From positions 50,033,138 to 50,097,137 of the forward strand of contig CM060177.1 of the NCBI GenBank assembly GCA_030549775.1: a stretch of DNA of 64,000 bases, given 5' to 3'. The position numbers and the translations under genes were made by a program. The notes below the pieces were generated by a model. It searched no databases, was not told the DNA's origin, and was given only the letters and a program-made list of their open reading frames with translations. The stretch is from Tamarix chinensis. Its lineage: Eukaryota; Streptophyta; Magnoliopsida; Caryophyllales; Tamaricaceae. This document shows, in pieces, positions 12,576 to 25,559 of this stretch. Numbering within the stretch: the first letter of the stretch is position 1; every line of letters begins with the position of its first letter.

Positions 12576-14931
12576 CACCTAATCTTTAAGTATCGATACT
12601 CACCATAGAACTAATTAGAGCAGATATATAGCGTTGCTTGGGCACTGAGACACACAAGTGAAAACAAATCAAATTGAGGGGAAAATTCATCCTTAAGGTA
12701 GCTACCCCTAAAGAGCCACAAATCACAACTCAAGGTATTTTACTTTAAGTATTAATATTTTTTGAGATGATCATAAATGTGAGATAGGGCACAAAATTTC
12801 CATTTCCATACTTAACTAATTTTCCTTTATTTTTAATTATTCAAGTCAACCCTGAGGTTGACAGATAAAGCAAAGTTAATGTCAATACTAAGATTAGCTT
12901 AAAAATCTATTAATGTTAACCTAAACCAATTATTCACCTTTAAGAGCATTTTTTTCAGAATGACCAAAATAACCTCAAAAACCCTAGTTACCACTTTTTA
13001 TTCAATTCATTATCATATTTATTTTTATAGGATATTTGTCAGGAAAAACCTAAAATATAATAATTAAAAATAAATTATCATATCAGAAAATTTCACATTA
13101 TACCAAAAGATAATATTATTCCAACGCATGGACATAATACAATACACATATAAAACCTTAGCATGCATTCTAACGTATTATAATATTCACGCTAATTCCA
13201 CATAATAACTTTATATATGAATTATAGTGCATAAAAATTTATATTTCTACCCTTAGAGTATGTGATACAAAGTAATCACAATTTAATCTTATTTATGCTC
13301 TAAAATCAACATATCATACATCCAAATCTGTCTAAAATATATAAGAAATATTTTAAACACATTTGTATGCCCAACATAAGGCAAGAAGAATTTCCAATTA
13401 AACCCTACTCCTAGACATGCGTATTATTCTAGCCATAACTTATATATCAACACAAGCATATATCCTCATTTTTAAAATACTACCAAGGCATACATGTATT
13501 TTTAATTATTAACATAGCAACATATATTATTTTATATGTCACAAAACTTACAAAGAAATGTAATATTTCATTCTTTCATTTTTTGGAAAAAATATGAAAT
13601 TCTGATGCATCAACTTAACTCAATTTTTATTCTAGAAACAACCGATCATATTTGCACAAAACTTTTACTACCTATAAAGTAGTTGGATTTACCTAAATTC
13701 TAAGCAGTCACAAAATAAATTTATACCCGATTCTCTAAACCTAAACCTCTACTTATCTTACATTTTCACCTTCCCCTTAACAAAACCCAATAATATTATT
13801 ATAACATAATTTAAAGTAATATTAAAAAATTATTGACCAATTAATAATAACTAGGAAAACATACCAAGAATCAAACAAGGTTGGTTTGGTGGTATCAAAA
13901 ACAAAAAGGTATGTAAAGTGGAGTTGGATGAGGGCACACAAGTTGTTAGTTGGCTAACAAGGCAAGATAAAGGTTATCGGGATGAATCACATAACAAAGG
14001 CTAACCTAATATGAAAGCCTCATGTTGATAAGGATGGCAAAGAAGGTGGCTAATGTAACAGGTAGGGAGGGGGTTGTGCTATGATGCTTGGATGATGTGT
14101 AATCTATTATTGCTACTTGATTAAGGAAGATAAACAGGTGATGAGTCAAGGGGCAAGAAAGTAGGAGGTTGATGGCCCTATCTCAAACGTGTGTAGGTGT
14201 GCATGATGCTGGTAGTCCGAATGAAGTTTAAGCAGGGAGCATCGAAGGAGAAGCCAACTAAGGTAGGGTGAGACCAAGGCAAAGGCAATGGAGATGATTG
14301 GCGAGGCAAGAAATGGTGGCGGTGGTTCTTAATGCTAGAGTCACGATAGAGAGACAAATTAAGTAAGGGTAATGACAAAGGTCGAATTATTAACAATGAT
14401 TAAGGATCTAGAAAGGGGAGGTTGGACAAGAGGCTTGGTTGTTGGGGTAATGAAAAGGTGAGGAAAAGGTTGATAGAGGTGGTTGCTCAATGAGGAATGA
14501 CACTAGCTAGTTTATGAGGCACCAAATAAAGTATGGTGGTGCAAATGGAGCAGGGTGACAAGTGAGGAAAAATGAATAAGAAAGGAAGGAAAGAGAAGGA
14601 TCAAATGGTTAGGCAGGGGTAAGAGAAGAAGAAGGGAGAAGAAAAAACAAGGAGAAAAGGAAAGGAAGAGAGTGGTTAGTGCAAATGGAGAAAGGGAGCA
14701 AATGAGGTAATTAAAACAAAGGGGATGATTAGGGAAGAAGTTCTATAATGACTGCATGAGGAAGGAGAAAAAAAAAAGGAGATTATCAACATGCATATTT
14801 AATCGGACATAGCAAGGAAAGAAGAAAATAGGTAGAGTCAAAGTGATGGAACCCAAACATGTAGAGGGGTGTTTGGTTGGGAAAGCAAGTTGGTGGGGGT
14901 GGTGTAGTGTTAGTTTATGTTTTGTAGGGGG

Positions 14932-15386
14932 TGTTGTAGAATAGTATGGATTGAAATGATCCAAATAAGAAACTAGAATTAACAATATTGTGAATAATTG
15001 AGGATTTAATCACAAAACATAACAATTGAGGAACAAGTAGAGATCTTTATTTGTGAGAAGTTTGACCGCACGACTTCAATGGATAGGGTTTCATCATGTC
15101 TTCTTTTATAGAAAAAAAAAACCATTTATAGGGCAAAACAATGTGTTTTGGAAATAAAGAAAAACATGGTCCATGTTTAGGAAATATGAGACCCTATGTT
15201 TACTTTCTTACTTTTGTCTTTTTCCCAAGACACATCAATGATTTCACTTAGAAACATGATCCATGTTTATTAATATGGGACCCCTATGTTTCTCATATAC
15301 TTCACATTCTATACTTAAACTTCTCCAATACCTGCACTAACCGCACAATGTTATGCTGTACTTCAAATACCTAATTAAAACTCACA
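14932..15386 (-). mobile_element. Copia-type solo LTR (about 455 bp)
   Basis: The minus-strand sequence aligns by eye with 40321-40855, which precedes a Copia gag relic. Shared stretches include the ATTGTG..GTGCAGG..TTGGAGAA region, the AAACATGGATCATGTTT region and the 3' end ATTGTTxxTxTTGCTAATTCxxxTTT..CAATCCAT. It reads TGTGAGTTTT to ACAACA on minus. The flanking 5-mers (GGGGG and ATTAT) do not match; instead a 16-bp direct repeat (14917-14932 and 15390-15405) surrounds it. Confidence 0.55.
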
Positions 15387-15398
15387 ATTATGTTTTGT

Positions 15399-16056
15399 AG
15401 GGGGTATAACATGGTGATGCGGAAGATTATATCCAAATCTTCTACAACCCTGTAGAAAATGTTTTGAAGGAGTACAAAAATGCAAAAATGGAAACCAAAC
15501 ACTTGACTTCACTTTTATAGTCTTCAGGTATTTTGAATGATGATAGAACTTGAGTATAAATAATCTAAGATCTTACTCTTCTAATGAGAACCTTATATTT
15601 CTCACTAGATTATCCTTGATACTTCTCAATGTACACTTAAGAAAGGAGAAGAGAGGCAGAAGAAGAAACACCCCATGTAACTCTCTCCCAAAAGTCTTAT
15701 ATGAACTTTTCATATAATGTTCAATTGTTGTGGAATCCTTTGAGTACAAGGGTTTATATAGGCATAGAACCTTGCAAGACTTTTCATTAAGAAGCCCATT
15801 AGTAGCCTCATTAATGATTTAACCTTCCTAATGCATGGTCCATGGATTAAAAATAAAGTTGTAATGACAAATTTACAAGAATTATAAAGTAGACAACAAA
15901 AATAATAAAGCTACACAATTTAATAATGCTATACATAGATGTAATCATATATGATAAAACTTTATAGTCTTGTAGCCTTTTTCTTCCTTGAACTTTGTAA
16001 TCTTGTAATACCTTATCATTACCTTATACCTCAAAGAAATTTGTGTATTTTCAAGT
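15399..16056. other. AT-rich insert of unknown type within LTR-e
   Basis: This 0.65-kb AT-rich segment separates two G-rich parts of the LTR-e leader. It has repeated TTTTATAGTCTT / CTTGTAATACCTT words and could be another short LTR, but I cannot place its ends. Confidence 0.35.
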
Positions 16057-17340
16057 AGGGAAGTGGAATAGAGTTGGTGGGTGACAATGAGGTGGTGATG
16101 CTGGTGGACTACAGGGGGTGACTAAGGCTAGGAATGGTGTGGTTAGCGATGATGTGGGTTAAAGGAAAGGGTGAAGGAGGAGAAGGAGGAAATGAGGGAA
16201 AAGAGATGGGCTTGGTATGGTGAGGGTAGTTTTAGGTTAAGTGGGTAGAGAGGAGGAAAGAAAAGGTAGGGATGTGGTGATCTTAGCAATAGAGATAGGG
16301 GTGACATGGGGAAACAAGGGTTGGCAAGCTATGTTTGCACTGTTGATGGTGAAAAAGTGGCATGGGTAGTGTGGTGGTATTAGGTTGAGCGGATGGGGAA
16401 AGATGGAAAAGAAAGGTATCTTAGCTAGGGTGATGGGCGATGGCTACAATGATGTTTCTGGTGGTGATGGGAAGTGGTGTGGTGAGAAGAAGGAAATAGA
16501 GTAAGACAGGTTAGGGGGTTCCCTTCAACAATAAGGAAGAAAAGGAAAGAAATGAAAGGAAAATGCAGAGGAAGGGAACGAGTGCTACTACTACATGCAT
16601 ATGTACACACACACACACACATGCAAATTGAGGAGGGTCGATGGGAAAAGAAGGAAAGAGGGGGAGGTGATGGGTAGATGGGTGTTTAGTGTGTGGATTA
16701 GGCATGGAAATGACATAGCAGAGGATGAAATGCTAGGTAGGTAGTGTCAAGGGTAAGCAATATAGGCCGTGAAGACGAGGTAGATGCATGGTCGAGAAGA
16801 GGAAAGGATGACGACGTGTATGGGCATGGGGTAAGTCTTTGTTTAGACCATAAGAGGAAATGGGAAAGGGAGAGGAGGAAGGATATATAGGGAGAGAAAA
16901 AAGAGAAAAAAGTGGCCAGGATCAACGTAGTTCGAGGAAGGAAGGGGAATAAAGAAAAGAAGAAAAAAATTGGGCTGGGTTGGGCTGGGCATGGGGAAGG
17001 AAGGGAGGAGGAAAAAAAAGAAAAATGAAAGAAAAAAAGAAAAGAAAAGGAGAAAAAGAAAAAAAATGAAAATTTTTTGGGTTTAAAATTTGGGTTGAGG
17101 TTTAGTTTTAAATTTTTGGGAAAGTTAATCTAAAAATTTTATAGGGTTGGGATTAGGTTTCGATTAAGGAGCATTGGGGATTTAGTTATGCTTATGTTGG
17201 GTTTGGAGATAAAATGATAATACAATATTTAATTAAAAATTAATTAATTAAATACTATTAATTAGTTTTAAGAGATTATTAAATACTAAAAAGAAAAATC
17301 CAACCCACTTAATATTTTATTATTACCATTATTATAATTG

Positions 17341-17347
17341 TTAATAT

Positions 17348-17395
<48 letters not shown>

Positions 17396-17396
17396 T

Positions 17397-17428
<32 letters not shown>

Positions 17429-17447
17429 TTTTATTATTGTTGTTACG

Positions 17448-17483
<36 letters not shown>

Positions 17484-17530
17484 TTGATTAATATTAATAT
17501 TATTCTTATTATTATTGTTTTTGTTATTAT
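17341..17530. repeat. (AAT)n/(ATT)n microsatellite
   Basis: About 70 bp of AAT units are followed by about 100 bp of ATT units, so the tract forms an imperfect inverted repeat. Open frames here translate to poly-Ile/Leu and are not genes. Confidence 0.9.
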
Positions 17531-17725
17531 CTTTATCTTTATCGTTCCTCTAAATATTAATATCTCAGTCCAGATAATTAACACACTTTAATAAATATAG
17601 TAACACACACAATTATTAGACATCCAACCCTAAAATAACTCTATAATTAATTACACATAATAGTCAAATTTTAAATTTGGGTATCTAAATTAGGATTCAT
17701 ATCAATAAGGTATCATAAGTATTGT

Positions 17726-19960
17726 TGTTACACTCTTGTTTTTAGCATTAAAATTTTTGTTTTAAAGAGTTGATCGTGGAAGCTAAAATAGAAAACACTA
17801 AGGTGCTACACCACATCTAAAATATAAGAAGCACTCCCTATACTAAGTCTATGTTAATTATAAGGAAAAAGTAACCTCGTACCTAAGAATTAGGTTTGGG
17901 AAGTACTTGATTCCACTATATTAAAGGATATGAAATGGAGAGAAGGGAATATATATAATGACAATAGGAGAATAAGAGTCCATATAAAGATAGAGATAAC
18001 TAGATAACAATACCCTATACCATTTCAATTATACACTCACCGAAGGTAAGCACATTAAGAGTAGTGATAAATAATCACCTATAACATAAGGTAATATTTG
18101 CTTTTGGGAATGAGCAGCACCCATAAAAAGGATGATCAGTACATTATATACTTAGTAAGGTAATAATACAATCATAATAAGGTTGCATAATGTCATGAGG
18201 TCACATGAAAGAATAAACATGCATATAAATTAACATAATATGATGTAAGATAAGAACTAATTCAAGAACTCATTATTAGATATAATCATTATCCATGTTC
18301 TTATCCACGTTGAGTTTAGGACCCTATTACTCTTAATCTGGTGGAACAGATTACAACATCTCTTAAGGAAGAATGTATATGGACATTATTCTTAAGATGG
18401 TAGAACAAACTAAATACCTCCCATGGTAAAATGCTCTTGACCACTATTTTTAATTATATGGAATAACCTAAAGTTTTTCACAGGACAAAATGCTTCTAAC
18501 CACTAATATTAATCCGGTGGAATGGACTCAATACCTCTATCCTAATTTACACAATCTTTCATATTTAAGTGATTAATATCTAATCCATTATTATTCATTT
18601 GATATAATCATAATACATATTCTTATTTAATTTAAGTTTAAGGATCCCATTATTCTTAATTTGGTGGAACATACTAAATCACCTCTTATGGTCGAAAGCT
18701 CCTAAGTTACTATTATGATCTAGTGGAACAGACACCATATACTAAGGCAACATGAACCTACCCACCATTTATAAATCAGTGGATTAGTTTTAAGCATCTC
18801 TTAGGAAAAAAGGCTCATGAACCACTATTATCATCTTGTTGAATGGACACAACAACTTGGTCCTAACTCATGTAGTCTTTCACTTTAACTGATTAATATC
18901 TTATCCGTTGTGTTTATCTCAAGATCATCATGTGAAAACACATATAAATATACAAGAACATAACCTAAATTTAACTTTATTATTCAAAATACATAACACA
19001 CAACCATATGAATGTCAAGACACCCCCATGGAAAAAGGCCCTATTTCCCTTAGAAACCTTAATTTCACAAGATACATATAACTTTTTCCATAATACTCAT
19101 TTGACCACAAATATTAGTGCACAACCCTAAAATATTATTATTGAAAAGATATATAAAATTTTATGTCTTACTCTAACGTCTTACACATGCGATAACAACC
19201 TTACCTCTAGGGTTATTATTCATAAGTCCTTACAAAACCCTAATTTTATAAATTAAGCATGACTTTTTCCATAAAACCCATATAAACACCTAATTTAATA
19301 AAAATTCCTAAAATGGAAATATTAAAAACATATCTAAAAATTAAGGTCTCACTCTAAAGCCTTATACATGCGATAGTAACATTGCCTTTAGTGCTACTTT
19401 TCCTAATTTACACTTTTTTCTCATTTTATTGAACTTAAGTGATTCATAATTAATCCAAATAGTCTAGATAATATATTTATTATATTTTGAACTGATTAAA
19501 ACATTAAAATATCAAATATTTCATATTTATACCACAATGACCAAATTACTTTTAAGTTAGCTAAAATGCCATATTTAAAAAATAAAAAAAAAACTATGAG
19601 CCTGATACTATCGATTTCACACTTCCAATATATATCAACATGACACCACTTGAACATATTAATTAACCACTTTTGATACCTAGTAAGATCACATTAAAAT
19701 ACCATCGTTCATACTATCACACTTAGGGTATCAAAACAAGATTCACAATGACATATATGTTTATACTCTTCACATATTCTCGCTTTTCATCGATTTTACA
19801 CCATGTCGTCATACCAAAAAATTATCATAATAATAATTAAATCCATGAAGTTTCAACACAAAATACATTTATCAATCTAGAAACTCAAATTATAACATGT
19901 ATCTTCACCGAAAAACATGTATAGTCTCTAAGAATGTTTAACCTTAAGATTCCTCCTTTG
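17726..19960 (-). mobile_element. LTR-f, decayed minus-strand LTR with two box clusters (right end uncertain)
   Basis: It begins TGTTACACTC, the complement of a GTGTAACA-type 3' end. Two clusters of decayed boxes lie at 18325-18520 and 18640-18860. On the plus strand they read CCACTAATATTAATCCGGTGG and variants, the complement of the CCACCGGCTATAATAGTGG box. The two-cluster arrangement with about 110 bp between clusters matches the young LTRs. I cannot see a head terminus; sequence to 20753 is AT-rich without recognisable ends. Confidence 0.5.
18325..18860 (-). repeat. Eroded box clusters of LTR-f (about 4 + 4 copies)
   Basis: Copies with a recognisable core lie near 18330, 18384, 18440, 18500, 18650, 18705, 18757 and 18830. 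Each pairs an ACTATTATnAT core with a GGTGGAA/TGGAAC end on the plus strand. The spacers keep the expected length, but their hairpins are largely lost. Confidence 0.6.
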
Positions 19961-20753
19961 AGGCCATTGGAAAGTCACCTAAGAATCAAGGATAATACAT
20001 AATTATAAATCAACAAAACAATTGAGGAAAATATAAGGAAAATGATGGTAAAAAAATGGAGCAAAACTAAAGTCAACCAAGGCACATAAGGCTTGAACTA
20101 CTTGTGACTCCATGGGTGCAGCATGAGATACTCATTGGTGTGGATCAAAGGGAGGGAAGTGTTGATTGAATAAGTTCGTTGATTTAGCTTCCAGCAGGTT
20201 GAAGTTTGTAAGGAATAAGGCTTGCCTTAGGAGGATTATTAAGCTCGAATATAGGTTCTTCAAATGATATGATAACTTTGAATGTCGATACACATTCAAA
20301 GGCTCTAAAGAGGAAAATGCCCTAGGCTCTTCCTAGCTAGATTTTGATCTCCAAAAGAGAGAAATGCAAGTGTTAAACTTGTGATTTTATTTTAAATGAT
20401 CTTCAACATATGTTCATGTACAATGGAATAGGTATATATAGGAGATAAGCCAACTTAAAGGTACTAATCCAATTGGTTTCCCTCCTTAATTCAAGTTAAC
20501 TTTAACCAACTTGAATTAAGCTTATATAATACCTAACCTTAGTCATGATAAATGATATTAATGACAAACATTAAAAATCCCTACAATCAACTATGGTACA
20601 TACATGAATTTACAACAAAACCCTAGCTGACATGAAATATACCTAAGGGTTTACAACAAGTCTAATATAACTAATGAGATCACCAAGTATATCTTGTTGT
20701 ATTGTCATCCCATGTATGCTATAACTTTTCATGCTTTGAATGCATTGTACACT
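19961..20753. other. Unassigned AT-rich sequence downstream of the minus-strand gypsy pol
   Basis: It would be expected to hold the 3' UTR and 3' LTR of the minus-strand element. I see no TG..CA terminus pair or polypurine tract, and no matching copy near 36150-36500, so I leave it unassigned. Confidence 0.4.
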
Positions 20754-23371
20754 TTAAGTATCTTCTTGTATCTTGACTTCTTCACCTTGCAAATATGTAA
20801 CATACCTGCAAGAACATCTTGAAGTATTTTCAATATCAAGGATAGAAATATTATCAAAAATATTTAAGATGATCGGCTTCATTACTAGAAATGCTACTTC
20901 TTCCTTATCTTGAGAATCAATAGAAGCACTAGATGCACCTGCATCATTCTCCCTAAGTTGAGAAGATTTTGTCACCAAATTATCATCATTATAATAAGGA
21001 GACAAATCACCAATATTAAACGTTCTTGAAATTCCTCCATAATGATCTGGAAGTTCAAGTTCATAAGCATTATCCCCAAATTTTCTTAGTATTCTAAAAG
21101 GTCCGTTAGCTCTTGGCATTAGTTTATTTTTACGCAAATTAGGAAATCATTCTTTACGTAAATACAACCAAACTAAGTCACGAGGATAAAATACTTGTGG
21201 GGTTCTATACTTATTTGCTTGAGGTTTATATCTGGCATTAGCTTTCTCAATCTTGGTCTTTATTTTCTGATGAAGCTGTTGAAAGAATTTGACTTTATCC
21301 TCTGCTTCATAATTTTGTAATTCTCCTTTCTTTAAAGGAACCATATTGATTAGCATGTGTGGATTTACTCCATAAACCACTTCAAATGGACTAGCTTGAG
21401 TAGTACTTGATGGACTTCAATTGTAAGCAAACTCTGCATGAGCTAACTTAACATCCCAATCTTTAGTACTTTTATTAACTAAACCTCTTAATAATGTACC
21501 AAGGGTTTGATTAGTTACCTCTGTTTAACCGTCAGTTTGTGGATGATATAAAGTGCTAAATAACAATTTAGTACCAAGCATATGCCACAAAGTTTTCCAA
21601 AATAACTCATAAACTTGATATCCCGATCTGAGATGATATTTTTAGGCACACCATAAAGTTTAACAATTTCTTGAAAATACAAATCAGCAACATGCGTGGC
21701 ATCATTAGTTTTATTGCATGGAATAAAATGAGCCATTTTTTAAAATATATCTACTACCACTAGAATATAATGTTTACCACATTGTGTTCTTAGTAATCCT
21801 AGGATAAAGTCCATGCTAACTCCTTCACATGGTTTATCAAGAATTGGTAAAGGTGTGTATAAGCCTTTATGAAAGTAACTTTTACATTTTTGACATGTAG
21901 AAAATCTACTTATTATAGCTTGTACAATTTTAATCATACGTGGCCAGTAGAAATTTTCTTATAATAATTCCATAGTGTTATGTATTCCAAAATGTCTCTT
22001 AATGTTACCTTCATATACTTCTTTTATTAATAAATCTCGAATACTAGATCTAGGGATACAAAGTTTATTTAGTCTAAAAAATCCATTTTGTATGACATAA
22101 TTACCATGGTATCCACTTTCTTTACATGCATTGAATATATCCATAAAATATTCATCTTTAGGATACAATTCTTTTAACATCTCAAAACCTAATATTTTAG
22201 CATCCATTATGACAAATAATGTAGATCTATGAGAAAGAGCATCGGCTACTACATTTTCCTTTCCATCTAAACATTTGATAGAGAACACAAAGGATTATAA
22301 GAAGCTCACCCACTTTGCATGTCCCAGACTAACTTTCTTTTGACCATGTAAGTATTTCAAACTCTCATGATCCGAGTGTAACACAAAGGATTTGGGCCTT
22401 AGATAATGACTCCATGTCTCTAAGCTCCATATAATGGCAAAGAGTTCCTTTTCATAAGTTGAATAGTTAAGTTTGGTTCCATTCAACTTTTCAGAAAAGA
22501 ATGCTATAGGTTTCTTCTCTTGTGAGAGGACGCCTCCTATCCCAACTCCACTAGCATCACAAGTTCAAAAATTAGGTCAAAGTTGGGTAAAGATAGGATA
22601 GGTGCATTACAAAGTTTAGTTTTGAGGGTTTCAAATGCTTGAGTAGCTTCTTGTCCCCAATTAAATTCACCTTTTTTCATGAGTTGTGTAATAGGTGCAG
22701 CTATAGTAGAAAAATCCTTAATGGATCTTCTATAAAAACTAGCTAACCCATGGAAACTTCTCACATCATGTACATCTTTAGGGATAGGCCACTCATGTAT
22801 AGCTTTAATCTTATTAGGATCCACTTTAATTCCCTCTCCACTAACAATATAGCCTAGGAAAACTACCCTTGGAAGCATGAAATCACATTTCTCAAGTTTT
22901 CCATAAAGTTTAGCTTCCCGTAGCTTATCAAACAATTTCCTCAAATACACTAGGTGATCATATCCATTTTTACTATACACAAGTATATCATCCAAATAGA
23001 CAACAATAAAGTCACCAAGGGAAGGTCAGATAACGTCATTCATAAGTCTCATGAATGAGCTAGGTGCATTACATAGCCCAAAAGGCATAACCATCCATTC
23101 ATAGAGACCATATTTAGTTTTGAAAGTATTTTTCCACTCATCTCCATCCCTAATCCTCATTTGATGGTAACCAATTCTTAAATCAATCTTGGAAAATACT
23201 TGTGCACCACAAATTTCATCTAGCATATGATCTAACCTAGGCATAGGAAAATGATATTTGATAGTAATGTTATTTACTGCTCTAGAATCTATGCACATAT
23301 GCCAAGTACCATCTTTTTTAGGAACTAGTAGGGCAGGTACACTAAAAGAGCTCATACTTTCTCTCACAAAT
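20754..23371 (-). pseudogene. Ty3/gypsy pol relic: RT, RNase H, integrase (CRM/Reina-like)
   Basis: Reading minus from 23367: reverse transcriptase with [28 protein letters not shown] and an intact [12 protein letters not shown] catalytic motif; an RNase H segment with [13 protein letters not shown] and [10 protein letters not shown]; integrase zinc-binding region (GHFGI-like HFGIHNTME), core ([25 protein letters not shown]) and C-terminal GPFRILRKFGDNAYELELP. A TGA at 23026 interrupts RT just before the YLDD motif. A frameshift follows FEL near 22558, and several further stops break RNase H and integrase. Motif style resembles CRM/Reina chromoviruses; the clade is inferred. The upstream part continues at 28760 beyond solo LTR-g. 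Confidence 0.9.
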
Positions 23372-23689
23372 TGTAATACCCCAAAAATTTCAAAAACCTA
23401 TATTTTAATAAATAACTTTATTTAAAATAAAATTAGCTTGTAAAATTATTTATTTTAATTATTTTATGGATTTTAGAGTATGTAAATTTGGATAAGAGTA
23501 TTTAACAAATTAAAAATAAATATTTTGCTATTTATCATATTATTTTATTTAAATAATTTTCTAAATTAATATTTTACCAACTTTATCCTTTTTAAACCAA
23601 AATATTAGATTATAATAAATTAAATTATTAAATTAAATAATTTACCAAGAATATTATGTTTTATGATTTTATAAATTAAATTAAATTAC

Positions 23690-24960
23690 TTTCCTATTTT
23701 TTCCATTCCCCATTTTGCCCTTTCTCCCCTCCTTTTTCCTCTTTCTTCTTTCCTTTTTCTCTTTTCTTTTCCTTCTCCTCCCTTGGGCCGTTCGTTGAGC
23801 CAGGCCCGTCTCCCTTCTCCCTCGCGCGTTGGGCCAGGCCCTCCCCCCTTCTCTCCCTCGCGAACCGTCCAGCCCGCTCCAGCCCTCCTTTTCTCCCCCA
23901 ACGCCTGACGCACGGCACCCCTGGCCCGTCCCTCCTTTTTTTTGCCTGACCGGCCTGCTGCCTATTTTCTTTCCTGCGCCGGTCCGACCCGCCCGCCACC
24001 AGCCCCTCCTTCCCTTTCTTCCTTCTCCACGCCCCGACCCCCAGTGCTGCCATGGTCGAGCGTCCGGCCGCCTACAACTACTGCCTCCTGCCATCCACCA
24101 CCTGCCCCTGCTACTCCCTCTCTCTACCCCGTCCTTTTCTTTCCCATTTCAAGCCAAACTAACCCTCTGCAACCCTCCATTTCCCGCCTGAATTCTTTCC
24201 TTCTTCTTCCCTGTCTTCCCCTGCCAACCGACAGCCCTGCCACCACACCGCAGCACCGATCGGCCAGCCCTGCCCCTCCCTTCTCCCTCTTATTTTTTTT
24301 CATCTCCCCAGCCCTTCATTCCCCATATTTTTCGAGTCCTACTATTTCCCCCCCGAGCTCTCCCTCCTCTCCTTCCTTCTTCCCCATTTTTTTCTACTTT
24401 CTCTCTACGCCGCCGCCCGCCGCCGCTCGAACCACCAATCCCAGCCCTGCGCCGCCTTCTGCCACCGCCTACTACCACCCTACACCACCACGCCGCCCCT
24501 CGAGCCCTACACTTCCTCCCTTCTCCTCCTCTTCCTTTTTCTTCCCAGTTTTTGCCCTTACCGTCGAGCCACCTGCAACCGCCGCTTACGCCGCCGTCCG
24601 CCACCTCTGCCGCCACCCATTATTTAGCCGAAAACAACCCTTGAACCCCTCCATTTTTCCCTCTCCTTTTCCTTCCTTCACAGCCCCTTCCCCTCGACCC
24701 TTCTTGGCAGCCGACTTCGCCGCCTCGCCGCCGCCGTCTCCACCGCCTTAGGCCGCCGTGAAACCACCCTTAGCCTCCACCTACACCCCCTCTTCACTTC
24801 TGCACCATTCCCCTGCCTTAGAACCTCCCCTAACCACCTTCTTTTCTAGCCTAAATACCCTAACCCGAAAATAATGGATTTTGCCTCCCTTCACCCCCTT
24901 CGAGCCCCTTTTCTCCACATAATTTTTCATGAGACTCACGCTGCTCATGCAGCGTGAGCT
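23690..24960 (+). other. Pyrimidine-rich leader block of LTR-g
   Basis: C/T-rich, locally GC-rich sequence with sharp edges to AT-rich DNA on both sides. An open frame of 269 codons (23942-24751) and others on both strands translate to Pro/Ser/Ala/Leu or Arg/Gly/Lys low complexity without domains. Equivalent frames in the twin LTR-j copies are broken by indels, so I treat these as compositional. A TAAATACCC near 24853 is a weak TATA-like candidate. Confidence 0.7.
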
Positions 24961-25559
24961 CCCCTTCATTTTAAAAATTATTTGGCTAATTTTTAAGGTA
25001 TAATGGTATTTTATGTTAAGTGTTTTATTAATTAAAATTTAGTTTTATGCTTTGGTTCTTATTCTAACATAAATATGATGGGTATTATTTTTAGGTGTTG
25101 AGTTGCTAATTATGCTTGGTAAGATTTGATATTTTGCGGGATTAAGGTAACCGTTAATCCTCCTTTAAATATATGGAAAAACTCATGCTAGCACATTAGG
25201 GGTTTAGTATGATTTTATGCATGTTTGGTGTGCTTAGCATGATATGTATATGGTTTCTTATATTGTTTGATAAAAAGGAAAAGCATGATAAATTTTTGTG
25301 CCATATGTAGGTATGTTAATTAAGAAAGGTGTTTGATTATTGATGGAAATGTTAAATGCTTGTTTATGATGTAATATGTTGCTAATGTATGAATAATATT
25401 ATTATCTAAGGGTATTTTAGTAATTATGCTTATGAGGTATGTGAATCAATGTATATAGTTGCTGCTAATGAATATTATGTTGAATAATGATAAGTTGGTG
25501 GACTTAGATGATAAAAATGAAGTATTAATATTATTATTTTATGTAGTGTTAGTAAATTC

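Larger units (their letters stand above)
11865..17725 (-). mobile_element. LTR-e, strongly decayed minus-strand LTR (limits uncertain)
   Basis: The left edge TGTAACAACC resembles an LTR terminus. Internally, read on minus, there is an AT-rich head with an ATT microsatellite (17341-17530), a pyrimidine-rich block (complement of about 14000-17100, interrupted by other insertions), a CTTTAGGG/CCTTAAGG hairpin (12691-12713) and a 70-bp tandem array (12295-12575). Order and motifs match LTR-d and LTR-g. Boundaries are estimates. Confidence 0.45.

Noticed and set aside
23681..24094. Minus-strand Arg/Gly-rich frames in LTR-g leader
   Set aside because: Complement of the pyrimidine block; composition alone explains them.
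23829..24751. Long open frames (up to 269 codons) in the C/T-rich blocks, also at 47013-47474 and 52387-53019
   Set aside because: Translations are low complexity (Pro/Ser/Ala or Arg/Gly/Lys), occur on both strands, lack domains, and the equivalent frame is broken by indels between the two nearly identical LTR-j copies.
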